DNA of 64,000 nt from Treponema sp. (GTDB lineage: Bacteria; Spirochaetota; Spirochaetia; Treponematales; Treponemataceae). The stretch's first letter is position 1. Each line of letters opens with the position of its first letter. Under the pieces are notes generated by a model. It saw only the letters and a program-made list of their open reading frames with translations, did no database searches and was not told the DNA's origin. Positions 40,883 to 49,462 of this stretch are shown here, piece after piece. The position numbers and the translations under genes were made by a program. The stretch spans positions 1 to 64,000 of the forward strand of contig JAFXSM010000024.1 of assembly GCA_017525605.1 (NCBI GenBank), in the 5' to 3' direction.

Positions 40883-41131
40883 ATGAGAAGTTGTAAAGAA
40901 TCTGAATATATACAAAATGAAGATGAGCTTGAGTTTGCGATTTTTTGCATTGAGAATGTCGCGTTGAAACTCGGTGTGAGTGCTGAAAAAGTGTATGATG
41001 CATTTACCAAAAAAAGCGATATTCTAAACGGCTATATTGTGCCGTGTTATGATGCTTTGCATACTCAAAGCAAAGATTATATCGTTGATGATATTATTTC
41101 TTTTATGACAGAAAAAGGTGTCGTCGTATGA
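40883..41131 (+). CDS. DUF3791-type small protein, first copy
   Basis: An 82-residue helical protein (ELEFAIFCIENVALKLGVSAEKVYDAFTKKSDILNGYIVPCYDALH). The DUF3791 pattern is a helix, the L/FGVS-type turn and YxxLH near the end. The frame is open from 40844, but ATG 40883 gives the family start. Its stop overlaps the DUF3990 start by 4 bp (GTATGA). It is the first gene of a three-gene coupled unit and probably an antitoxin or partner subunit. Confidence 0.75.
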   Translation: MRSCKESEYIQNEDELEFAIFCIENVALKLGVSAEKVYDAFTKKSDILNGYIVPCYDALHTQSKDYIVDDIISFMTEKGVVV

Positions 41132-41601
41132 TTTTGTTTCATGGTTCCAATGTTGAGGTTTGCACTCCTGATACAATTCATTCTCGCTCAAATCTCGATT
41201 TTGGCAGGGGATTTTATACAACGTCGATACGTTCTCAAGCGGAAAAATGGTGCGAGCGATTCAAAAAGAAATATGGAGTGTCGTTCATCTCAAAATACGA
41301 ACTTGATAAAGTAGTTTTTTCTGATTGCTCTGTTTTGAAATTCGATACATATTCTGCTGAATGGTTGGATTTTATCGTAGAATGCCGGCGTGGAAACGAT
41401 ACTGACAAATACAATTTGATTATCGGAGGAGTTGCGGACGACAAAGTTTTTAATACTTGTGAACTCTATTTTCGCGGTTATATTCCGAAAGAAACAGCTT
41501 TGGAAAGACTTCGTTTTGAACAGCCGAACATTCAATATTGTTTTAAAGATCAAAACACAATCGACAAATATCTAAAATACATCGGGAGTGAAAAAATATG
41601 A
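41128..41601 (+). CDS. DUF3990 protein, ADP-ribosyltransferase-like
   Basis: A 157-residue protein with ILFHGSNVEVCTPD and LDFGRGFYTTSIRSQAEKWCERF. The His in FHGS and the Tyr in GFYTT are placed like the H and Y of the ADP-ribosyltransferase fold. NTCELYFRGYIPKETALERL at about residue 110 would hold the third position. DUF3990 proteins are grouped with ADP-ribosyltransferases on this basis. Together with two flanking DUF3791 genes and 4-bp overlaps on both sides it looks like a toxin held by two small partners. Confidence 0.78.
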   Translation: MILFHGSNVEVCTPDTIHSRSNLDFGRGFYTTSIRSQAEKWCERFKKKYGVSFISKYELDKVVFSDCSVLKFDTYSAEWLDFIVECRRGNDTDKYNLIIGGVADDKVFNTCELYFRGYIPKETALERLRFEQPNIQYCFKDQNTIDKYLKYIGSEKI

Positions 41602-41813
41602 CAGCGGAACCTCTGATTTTGCAAATGAAGTATGCAGACATCGTGAAAATGTTCGCACAAAGAGCGAGAATTTCGCTCGACAAGGCATTGGAGCTATTTT
41701 ATCACTCAAATGAGTATCAGCTTTTGAAAGACGGCGTTTCCGATTTGCATTGTATGAGTACAGAATATATCGCAGAAGACTTAATCGTCGAATCAAATAT
41801 TTCGAGTAATTAA
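41598..41813 (+). CDS. DUF3791-type small protein, second copy
   Basis: A 71-residue protein (LQMKYADIVKMFAQRARISLDKALELFYHSNEYQLLKDGVSDLHCMSTEYIAEDL) that is a clear DUF3791 member. It starts by a 4-bp overlap with the stop of the DUF3990 gene. It is diverged from the first copy, so the two copies probably have different roles (for example neutraliser and adaptor). Confidence 0.8.
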   Translation: MTAEPLILQMKYADIVKMFAQRARISLDKALELFYHSNEYQLLKDGVSDLHCMSTEYIAEDLIVESNISSN

Positions 41814-41948
41814 GTATTCCCCTTTTTCGGCTCGTTGGGCATTGTCGTTCAGCAGACCGCAGTGTCGAAGAAAGAGGATTGGGGGAGAGGGTGCGTTCAT
41901 TTGCTTTTGCACTCCTGTCATTTTTGCTGATAGATTTCCACGAGTTTT

Positions 41949-43750
41949 TTAAAGTTGAAGCCCACGATAGTACACAGGCTGAATCATTCTTGGTCTATGA
42001 TCAATACCATATTTTTTTCGTATCATATCTTTGATTTCACAAAAATCATCTCCGGTCTTCCTGAAATAATCCACTGCAGCGAAGAACATTTCGAGAGTTT
42101 CATCCGACACTGAAAAAGAATTTCTTGCAAAAAAAGTCATACAAGCAGAAAAAGCTTCTTTTTGTTCGGCTGATAATACTCCGTTTTTTGCCAAATCTAT
42201 AAGCACAATCTTAAGTCTTGCGTACAATTTTTTTATGGTGTCGAAATCTCCAGCTCCTTCTAAACTTTCTGTTATACGAGAAAATTCATCTTCATCAAAA
42301 ACTTTGCTTTTTTCAAATTCTGACATAAAAAAATCCGCATAAAGCAATGTCAATTTTTTTAGCGATTCAATTCCCAGCTTATTTGCCTTTTTCAGATATG
42401 TTTCCGTTTTTTTCTTTAACTTTAACAAATCGGATTTTGATTCTGAAATTTTTATTTTCTTTTCAAATTCGCCTAGAAGCATATTTCCGATAAGAAGATT
42501 CGCTTCTTGATTTCCGAAGTCTGCGGATTTCGTAAGATATCGGAGAGAATCTTGTTCAAGGCTTTTTGAAAGACTATTTTCCCAATGCCTGTAGTATGTG
42601 TATTTCTTTATGCAATTCTTTTTTGTGTCGTCAGTATAGAGCCTTATGATTGCAGCGAGACTAAAATCATCTCCGCTTCCGCGTTTGCTTGATTCCGAAA
42701 GATTCTTTTCGATGATTTTTTTCGCTTCTTTTATTCTGCAATCAAGATTGCATTTCATTTCATCGTCACGGTTTGATTCTTCGCATTTTTTGCATTTTTC
42801 AAATTCGGCATTGTAGAAACGCTCGACATACCATTTGTACAGATTGAAAAGCCCTTTGTCACCCGCAACACTATTTGCCATTCCATCGCTTGAGCAAAGA
42901 ATTATGTCGGGCATTTTCTCTCCATGTGCGAACCTGAAATCCTTGTAGCTGTCTTCTCCACAAAGAGATGTTGTAATATTCCCAACACATTTATCGTCTT
43001 CTGGAATCGGCTTTGAATACGCATTTCCGTCATAGGAAATCGCAAGATCTCCGTCACCGATTTGCAGTGCGTACCAGAAAGATTCAAATTCTATGTAAGC
43101 GATGAGTGTACAACCATAAATTTCTTTTAGGCAGGATCTCAAAAAGAATTTTTTTAGCGACTCAATATCAGAAAGGGAGAGTGAATCTCTGAAAGATTTT
43201 TCTTCGTCCCTATATTTTTTTCACAATCTTCATCTTCTTCTTTTAAGCGTGTGTATTCAGATTCTGTGATAGGATTTTTCAGTATGTCTGTAGCTACTTT
43301 TTCAATCCAGCGGTTGTTCGATATTCCTACACTAAGACCTTTTTCTATTGTTGCAAAATCATTCTTTTTATAGCAATCGTTGAATTTTTCAACATTGGCA
43401 GAAACAAGCTCAATAAGTGAACTTATGGCAAGTTCCGCACCGCGCCCGCTTCTGAAATATTGGGGACTTCCGTGACCATCGCTGACGCAGATAATCTTAA
43501 AAGGCACAGAATGTTTTTTTAATGAGACAGAAAGTTTCTTTTGACTTGGCAAGATAAAAGATTCGCTTTCGCCTTTTCTGAGATTCAGTAAAATCTCTTT
43601 TTCCATATCCATTTCCAGACTATCAAAAATTCCCGAAAAAGACCTGTCCTGACAAGGGTACATCAGATTTTTTCCGTCATTTTTTGCCGAATTTTCTTTC
43701 TTGATGTGATCCGCGCCTTGCACGGAAAAAGCAAAATCAATCTGTCTCAT
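41949..43750 (-). pseudogene. PP2C-type protein phosphatase with Sel1-like C-terminus, split by a frameshift
   Basis: Frame 1 (43154-43750) carries FKIICVSDGHGSPQYF, the metal-binding DGHG of PP2C enzymes, at residue 91. It then runs off frame. Frame 2 (ends 41949) has GDGDLAISYDG, ILCSSDGMANS and GSGDDFSLAAII, the remaining PP2C motifs, then Sel1-like helices (LRYLTKSADFGNQEANLLIGNMLLGE). One extra A in the run of seven at 43215-43221 joins them seamlessly as EDCEK-KYRDEEKSFRDSLSLSD. The intact protein would have about 600 residues and would dephosphorylate targets of the kinase encoded upstream. It is the last gene of the operon, 13 bp after the VWA gene. Confidence 0.8.
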
Positions 43751-43763
43751 TAAGTTTCACCTC

Positions 43764-44483
43764 TTACCAGCCGCCACTGACTTCTGTTTCAGAATCTGCT
43801 ATGGAACTCTGCACTTCCTCTTTCACAGCTTCTGCAACTTGGTCTTGCTTGGACTGTGCAGTTCCTTTCGTTTGGCTTCCGACTTTTGAAGATGTCACAG
43901 AGACAAAACGAATCATCTTTTTGAGCATCTGCTTGTTATCAGTGTCGATTACAAGCTCCATGTTCTCCGTGAATTCTGCAAGAATGTCGTTGTTTGCACC
44001 TTGTCCGATTGAGAAAGCTATTTTTATAGCCGGCTTGTACCATTTGTTCTGCTTGAGTGTTGCAAGTCCTCGTTTGTAGTCGTCAGTAGGTTCTCCGTCA
44101 CTCATGAGAATCATAACAGGTGCAAGGTTTCCGACTTGGCTCGAAAGAAAAGCATTTTTGTCGAGTTTTGACGCGACCTCAGCAAAAGCCTCTCCCATGT
44201 CCGTGCATCCGCCTGCTGTCAAATCCTGAAATTTGTAGGAATTCAAATCAACAGGCGATGGTGTTATCCAACTTGTACCGCTTGAAAAGCTTAGGACGGC
44301 GAATTTTATTTCTGCATCCGCATTGTCGTTCGAGATTTCCTTTATAATTGGAATTGTTTCTCGGATAGCCTCGTTCACAGTTTCAATTTTTTCTCCTCCC
44401 ATGCTCCCTGATGTATCGAGCAAGAAGAAAAGCACCATTGTTTTGCGAGCTATAGGAGCTGCATCCTGAAAATCGTCACTCAT
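43764..44483 (-). CDS. TerY-like von Willebrand factor A protein
   Basis: A 239-residue VWA-domain protein. The metal-binding site is complete: DTSGSM (residues 23-28), Thr in AGGCTDMGEAF and Asp in LMSDGEPTDD. It is the TerY type found beside PP2C phosphatases and kinases. The C-terminal tail is Ser/Gln/Glu-rich (SKQDQVAEAVKEEVQSSIAD). The frame is open to 44570, but GGAGGA places the start at ATG 44483. It may serve as the substrate or scaffold on which kinase and phosphatase act. It starts 28 bp after the kinase gene. Confidence 0.88.
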   Translation of the reverse strand: MSDDFQDAAPIARKTMVLFFLLDTSGSMGGEKIETVNEAIRETIPIIKEISNDNADAEIKFAVLSFSSGTSWITPSPVDLNSYKFQDLTAGGCTDMGEAFAEVASKLDKNAFLSSQVGNLAPVMILMSDGEPTDDYKRGLATLKQNKWYKPAIKIAFSIGQGANNDILAEFTENMELVIDTDNKQMLKKMIRFVSVTSSKVGSQTKGTAQSKQDQVAEAVKEEVQSSIADSETEVSGGW

Positions 44484-44511
44484 TTTTTTCCTCCATAATT
44501 TTGAGTTTTTA

Positions 44512-45842
44512 TTACGCTTTGATTGTTCCCTCGCAGAGAGTTCCAAATTTAACAATATTGTCGCGTGCAATAATCACGCCACTATTCGGCATAATCGTTT
44601 CTTCCTTGCCGCCTGGAGTTTTTCTGTACCAAGCGAATTCAGAAAGATTTTTTATGCCGTAAATTCCTTTTTTGTTTTTGTTTTCAACGACAATTCCGAT
44701 TTCCTTTTTTATGGACTCAAAATTAAAATCCTGCCAAATATCGATGTCGTAAGAGTAGATTTTTAGACCTTCTTGAAGTGGAATTGTTTTTCCTTCAATC
44801 AGAAGTGTGGGCGGACGAGAAATGGTCTTTTTGCAGCACATACATTTGCTTGTTTGGTTTTTCATCGGGAAGAATGTTTCTTTTCCGCATTCCGGGCAGA
44901 CTATAAGGGAGTTCCTTAAATGTGCGAATTCTTCGCACCAGTCTTTTTCCATTGGACGGTCTTCTTTACCGTCACCGTCGCTGTTCATGCATGACTTATC
45001 AAATGCTTTTCGGAACAATGCGTGAATGAAAGGTGGATAGATTTTCCAAAATCGTTCTGCATTTCTATGAACTTCTGGCTTCGGTCGATTTGAAGCGTCT
45101 TTTTCATCAAAAATGAACACGGGATTTTTGCACATCAAATCCATTTCATTTTCACCAGTCGGGTCATCTGGATCTTCCCTCTGACCTTTTAGCGGATGGT
45201 CACGGAACAAAAGCAAGAAAAGCACTACTGCAAGAGAAAATCTGTCTGAATATTTGTCCGGAAGATTATCCATATCAGGATTCAGTATTTCTGGTGCCAT
45301 GTAACCAGGCTTTCCCATAATGCCCAAATTCTCGTTATTCGGTGTTACATTGTCGTTGTCACAAATAAGGATGTCGCCGGTCGTTGGATTGATGAAGAAG
45401 TTCCCGTCGTTCAAGTCCTGATAGCTCAATCCTTTAGAATGCAACAACCTAAAACTTGTGCTGATTTGAAGTGCCGCATTGATAATCGCTTGGAATCCTG
45501 AGAACTTCTCGCGGGCATTCAAAAAAAGAGGAAATTCTTTATACTCCTTTGGGCGTAAATCCATGACATAACCAAAGCATTTTGAGGAATCCATTTCCGT
45601 TATGGCAAGCGGCCACAAAAAAGTCTCTGCAGGTGCGCCTTTTTCTACATTTTTTTTCAAGTTCTTGTAGAATTTCTCAGGCGTTTTTCCAGCCCCTTTA
45701 AAATACCATTTGAGAGCATATTCTCCATTTTTATAGCTCACTTTGTAAACGGCCCTTGTCCGCCTTCTCCTAAAAACTCAAGAACTTTTATCTCGTCTCC
45801 GTCTGTAGTTTTTAAGATTTTATTTTTTTCAAGTCTTGCCAT
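44512..45842 (-). pseudogene. Ser/Thr protein kinase with zinc ribbon, split by a frameshift
   Basis: ATG 45842 (AGGAG before it) encodes 34 residues ending in the glycine loop LEFLGEGGQG, then hits a stop at 45738. The next frame continues as VYKVSYKNGEYALKWYFKG (VAIK-like Lys), HSKGLSYQDLNDGNFFIN (catalytic loop), LICDNDN (in place of DFG) and PGYMAPEIL. One added base in the GGG run at 45753-45755 restores GGQG-AVYKV. A CPECGK...CMCCKK zinc ribbon and a beta-rich C-terminal domain follow. The intact protein would have about 443 residues. It is the kinase of the TerY-P-like triad. Confidence 0.82.
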
Positions 45843-45851
45843 AATTTGCTC

Positions 45852-47876
45852 CTATGCAGACACAAAAGTCACGTCTTGTATTCCAAAAGACTGCATTTCT
45901 TTCTCTGCATTCTCAAAATCATCTTCTTCAAGAACGATGTATTCGAAATGCTTTTTATACTGATAAAGCTCTCCAAACTTAGGAATGTCAAACTCTGGTG
46001 TTTGAAGCGTGATTTTTCCTGAGTAAATGTCAGAAAGCGTATCTTCCAAAAGTTTCTTTGCAGAAGAGAAATCCTGCACAGTTCCAACTCTTTTGAAAGA
46101 TGCAGAAGAATTTTCTATTTTGGTCTTATCCGCTTTTTCCTTTGCGAGAGACTTTTCAAAATTTTCTTTCTCTGACTCAAGTTTAGAAATTTCTTTCTGC
46201 AAAGCATCGATTTGATTGTCATGTTTTGCAAGTTTCTTTTTGAACTCTTCGCTTTCTTTTGATTTTTGCTTTTCAAGTTGCTGTGAAAGAGATTTTATGA
46301 TTGAAGATTTCTCATCTTCTTTTTTCTGCAATTCTGCCTCGTGTTTTTTTATCGACTTTTCAAAATCAACTATAGAACCGGCTGCCTTTTTGTCGTCCTT
46401 TTTCTTTCTAAGTTCAGAGATTTTTTCTTCGTCTTCGTTGATTTTTTCGCGGATTGAGTCAATCTCCTTGTTTTTGGAAAGAACTTTTTTATCCTGCTCG
46501 ACTTCGTTTATCTGCCTGTCAAAATCGCGCAAAGTTTCCTCACGCTTTGTGTCCAATATTTCCCTGTTTGTCCGCTCTTTGTCGAGCGTATTCTCTTTGT
46601 CATCAAGTTTTTTGCTTGTCGAATTCAAATCCGCTTCGAGTTTGCTTATTCTAGAAGAAAGTTCCCTTATGCATTCTGCATAGTATCTTGGAATCGCAAT
46701 ATTCGCGTTTTCAAATTGGGCATAAACATCCGCTTTTTTGGAAAGTGTCTTTTTTAACACAGGAATCGTAATTTTGAATGGAATCAAAATAGCACGTTGA
46801 GTTGGCTCAAATGATTTCTGCTCCGCAAGATATTGCTCCCAATTATCAAGTTTGTGCTTGTTCTTCTTTATGATGCGGGCATCAACCGGGCGTGTTTTTA
46901 CTTCTTGTAAACTGCCACGCTCGGTTACTATGTATGGCTTTCCGCTTGAATCCAAAATATCGTTTCCAAAACATTCGTTCCAGCTTAGAGATTCATTCAG
47001 TTTGTAAAGCTTGCCGTACACATATTTTGTAATGTTCGTCTTGAGCAAAAACAATCTGCCGTTTCTGTTATCTCTCCAGTCGTCAGAAGAAATGTCAAAG
47101 TTTGCCGCATAAACTGCGGAAGATGTTTTTATAAAATCAAAATCCAATTCTGGAGAATAAAAGACTTCAGTTCCGTTATTCAAAAACGATTCCAAAATCG
47201 GCTTATCGGGAATTTTTTTGAGGTAGAGTTTTTTTATTGGATAGTTCAAAAACTTTTCAGGACTTTCTCTTAGGAAAAGTTCTTCCACATTATCAATGAC
47301 ATTCTGTAGCGGAGATTTTTCTTCAGAACCTTGATTCAAGACAAGCGTGGAATCGCCTTTTACATTCGGTATGTCAAAAGATTTTTCAGCTACGTCCTGC
47401 AATTCGAGCACGAATTCTTTTTTTGCGTGATTCCAGAATTCACTTATGAAAACCTGCTTGATTTTATGAACTGCATCCGATTCCGTTAATGTAAAGCCGT
47501 TAAAATCCGCGTCAAATAAAAACAATATCGACCCATTTTTGCTTTCCGCAATAATATAGTTTCCAGCAAGCGACGGAACTTCACGCACAATGCACCTGTC
47601 TTTGAACGGAGCATTAAGATATGCAGATTCATTTATTTTTTGAACGAGAATATAAATTCTCAAAAGATTGTTTTCTTCCAAAAAAGAAACAATTTCTTTT
47701 GAAATCCCTCTTTCAGAGCAAATATACACAGACTCAGCTTCTTTTATGCCGCCTTCAAGTTGCGCCTTTATAGGCATAAAGTCATTTTTGGAATTTGGTT
47801 CAAGTTTAAAAAGAAGATTTTCTGAAACATTGCCGAAATTTTTCTCACATTCAAGTTCTACATCTACAGCCTTCAT
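45852..47876 (-). CDS. Coiled-coil protein of the helicase/kinase operon
   Basis: A 674-residue protein. Residues 1-400 are globular; EAESVYICSERGISKEIVSFLEENNLLRIYILVQK and FLFDADFNGFTLT recall a phospholipase-D-like fold without its HxK motifs. Residues about 410-600 are one long charged coiled coil (RELSSRISKLEADLNSTSKK ... DNQIDALQKEISKLESEKEN). A small C-terminal domain contains YQYKKHFEYIVLEEDDFENAE. I do not recognise the family. AGGAGG precedes the start. The gene lies 11 bp after the upstream one and 9 bp before the kinase start, so it is clearly part of the operon, perhaps as scaffold. Confidence 0.82.
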   Translation of the reverse strand: MKAVDVELECEKNFGNVSENLLFKLEPNSKNDFMPIKAQLEGGIKEAESVYICSERGISKEIVSFLEENNLLRIYILVQKINESAYLNAPFKDRCIVREVPSLAGNYIIAESKNGSILFLFDADFNGFTLTESDAVHKIKQVFISEFWNHAKKEFVLELQDVAEKSFDIPNVKGDSTLVLNQGSEEKSPLQNVIDNVEELFLRESPEKFLNYPIKKLYLKKIPDKPILESFLNNGTEVFYSPELDFDFIKTSSAVYAANFDISSDDWRDNRNGRLFLLKTNITKYVYGKLYKLNESLSWNECFGNDILDSSGKPYIVTERGSLQEVKTRPVDARIIKKNKHKLDNWEQYLAEQKSFEPTQRAILIPFKITIPVLKKTLSKKADVYAQFENANIAIPRYYAECIRELSSRISKLEADLNSTSKKLDDKENTLDKERTNREILDTKREETLRDFDRQINEVEQDKKVLSKNKEIDSIREKINEDEEKISELRKKKDDKKAAGSIVDFEKSIKKHEAELQKKEDEKSSIIKSLSQQLEKQKSKESEEFKKKLAKHDNQIDALQKEISKLESEKENFEKSLAKEKADKTKIENSSASFKRVGTVQDFSSAKKLLEDTLSDIYSGKITLQTPEFDIPKFGELYQYKKHFEYIVLEEDDFENAEKEMQSFGIQDVTFVSA

Positions 47877-47887
47877 TTTGTCCTCCT

Positions 47888-49462
47888 CTAAAGTTCAAAT
47901 AGTTTTTTGATGGAAGACGAAACTCCGTCCTCTGAGATGAATGAGATTGTAAACTCTCGCACATTGCCAACCGTATTTGCAAATGCGCTTCTAAAATCAC
48001 TTTCATAATGCAAAGCATCCACTTCGGCAGAAGCCTTGAACCATTTGCACGAATCATCTGAGAAAGTGATTTTCCAATATCTGTCATGGATGTTCTTAAT
48101 GTCATTCTCATTTTTTTCTATGCAATCGCAAGTTGTTTTAAGTTCTTGCAATGATGCCTGATTTGATTTTCCTTGAGGAATTGATGTTATTACAGAAAGT
48201 TTTGTGCCGAAATTTTTCTGAATTTCAGCAGATATAAGAGACAAGCCCTTACAAATCGCCTTATTTGAACTGGTGAATTTGCAAAGAGTTTTTACAGATT
48301 TTATATCTTTCTGATAATCAAAAACTTCATCCACAAAGTCTTGCCAAGACATTTTTCTTGTGGAAAAGTCTATTACTGCTCTTTCTGTCTCATAGTCCTT
48401 CAAAATTGTGTCTGCTGTCAAATCTTTTACGGCATTCAGGCGAAGCTTAGATTTTGTGCTTGTATTCGAAAGCAAATCTTCAAAGAGTATTTCGTTTGAT
48501 TCCTCTACTTGTGGACAGTTCTTAAAAAAAGAAGGGAATCTTTCTGCAAAAAATCCAATGTTGTCTTTTGAAAGATAAGTTTTTTCGCTTATGTCCTGCA
48601 AATATCCCAAAAGCACATCTTTTTTTGCAGATTCAGCTAAATCAACTTTTATTCCGCTAATTTGGTAATTGTCTTTTGTAGAATAATCAAAAGAAGCCCT
48701 TTCAAAAATCTTTTTCAGATATTGCCAGATAAGTTTCTTTTGTGCGGAATTGCAGGATATGAGAGAAACGGTGCAGTCTTCGCCAACTGAGAAAGCGTTT
48801 CCGCAGTTTGATTCAAGGTTTTCTCGGAGAACAGAACGGGCAAGACTTGTACCGATAATCTTGAATTTGTTTTCATCGTTCGTTTCAAAAGTGTAGACTT
48901 CCCGCTCTCCTTTTACAGAAGTATTGCAAACTTTGCTTTCAAAATCATATGACGCATTCACAGTCACTTCTTTTGACTTTTCCAAAAGAAATGAAAGATT
49001 CTTCAAGCTAAAATCTTTGACTTCAAGTTTGTGATTGGATGAAACTTCATATTGTGCATCAAGAAATTTTCCTGGCAGAGCTATATTTTGTGTTGCAGGA
49101 GCCTTTGTATTTTCATTTTTGCTTGCAATCTTGCATTCCAAAAGATAGTATCTGCCACTATGCTCAACGAAATCAATTGAAAAAAAAGCTTCAAGCCTTT
49201 TAAAAACATTTCCGCTATCACAAACTTCTTTTCCTTCATCTGTAAGAGAGCCGTTTTTATCAAGGAAACCTTCATTTTTCAAAGACTTTATAAGTCCTTG
49301 TGCAAAAAACTGTAATTCTGGATCATCTTTGAAAGACTCAATGCCTCCGCTTTGAATCTGTTTCAAAAGATTTTTTACGACTTCATTCTGCTCTTTCATT
49401 TTTAAGGCAGCGTGACATCGCCCTGTATATAACGTAAGAGTTTCTGTTTTTTCTATTTTCAT
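47888..49462 (-). CDS. Unknown protein with HDRYW motif, helicase partner
   Basis: A 524-residue soluble protein with no named family. The C-terminus contains NDIKNIHDRYWKITFSDDSCKWFKASAEVDAL. HDR(Y/F)W followed by a Trp-Lys/Gly-x-Ser strand resembles the PLD-like domain seen in some defence and MIT-associated proteins. The central part has lone beta-rich stretches (KVDLAESAKKDVLLGYLQ). Its ATG overlaps the helicase stop (4 bp), so it is translationally coupled to the helicase and probably forms a complex with it. Confidence 0.75.
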   Translation of the reverse strand: MKIEKTETLTLYTGRCHAALKMKEQNEVVKNLLKQIQSGGIESFKDDPELQFFAQGLIKSLKNEGFLDKNGSLTDEGKEVCDSGNVFKRLEAFFSIDFVEHSGRYYLLECKIASKNENTKAPATQNIALPGKFLDAQYEVSSNHKLEVKDFSLKNLSFLLEKSKEVTVNASYDFESKVCNTSVKGEREVYTFETNDENKFKIIGTSLARSVLRENLESNCGNAFSVGEDCTVSLISCNSAQKKLIWQYLKKIFERASFDYSTKDNYQISGIKVDLAESAKKDVLLGYLQDISEKTYLSKDNIGFFAERFPSFFKNCPQVEESNEILFEDLLSNTSTKSKLRLNAVKDLTADTILKDYETERAVIDFSTRKMSWQDFVDEVFDYQKDIKSVKTLCKFTSSNKAICKGLSLISAEIQKNFGTKLSVITSIPQGKSNQASLQELKTTCDCIEKNENDIKNIHDRYWKITFSDDSCKWFKASAEVDALHYESDFRSAFANTVGNVREFTISFISEDGVSSSIKKLFEL

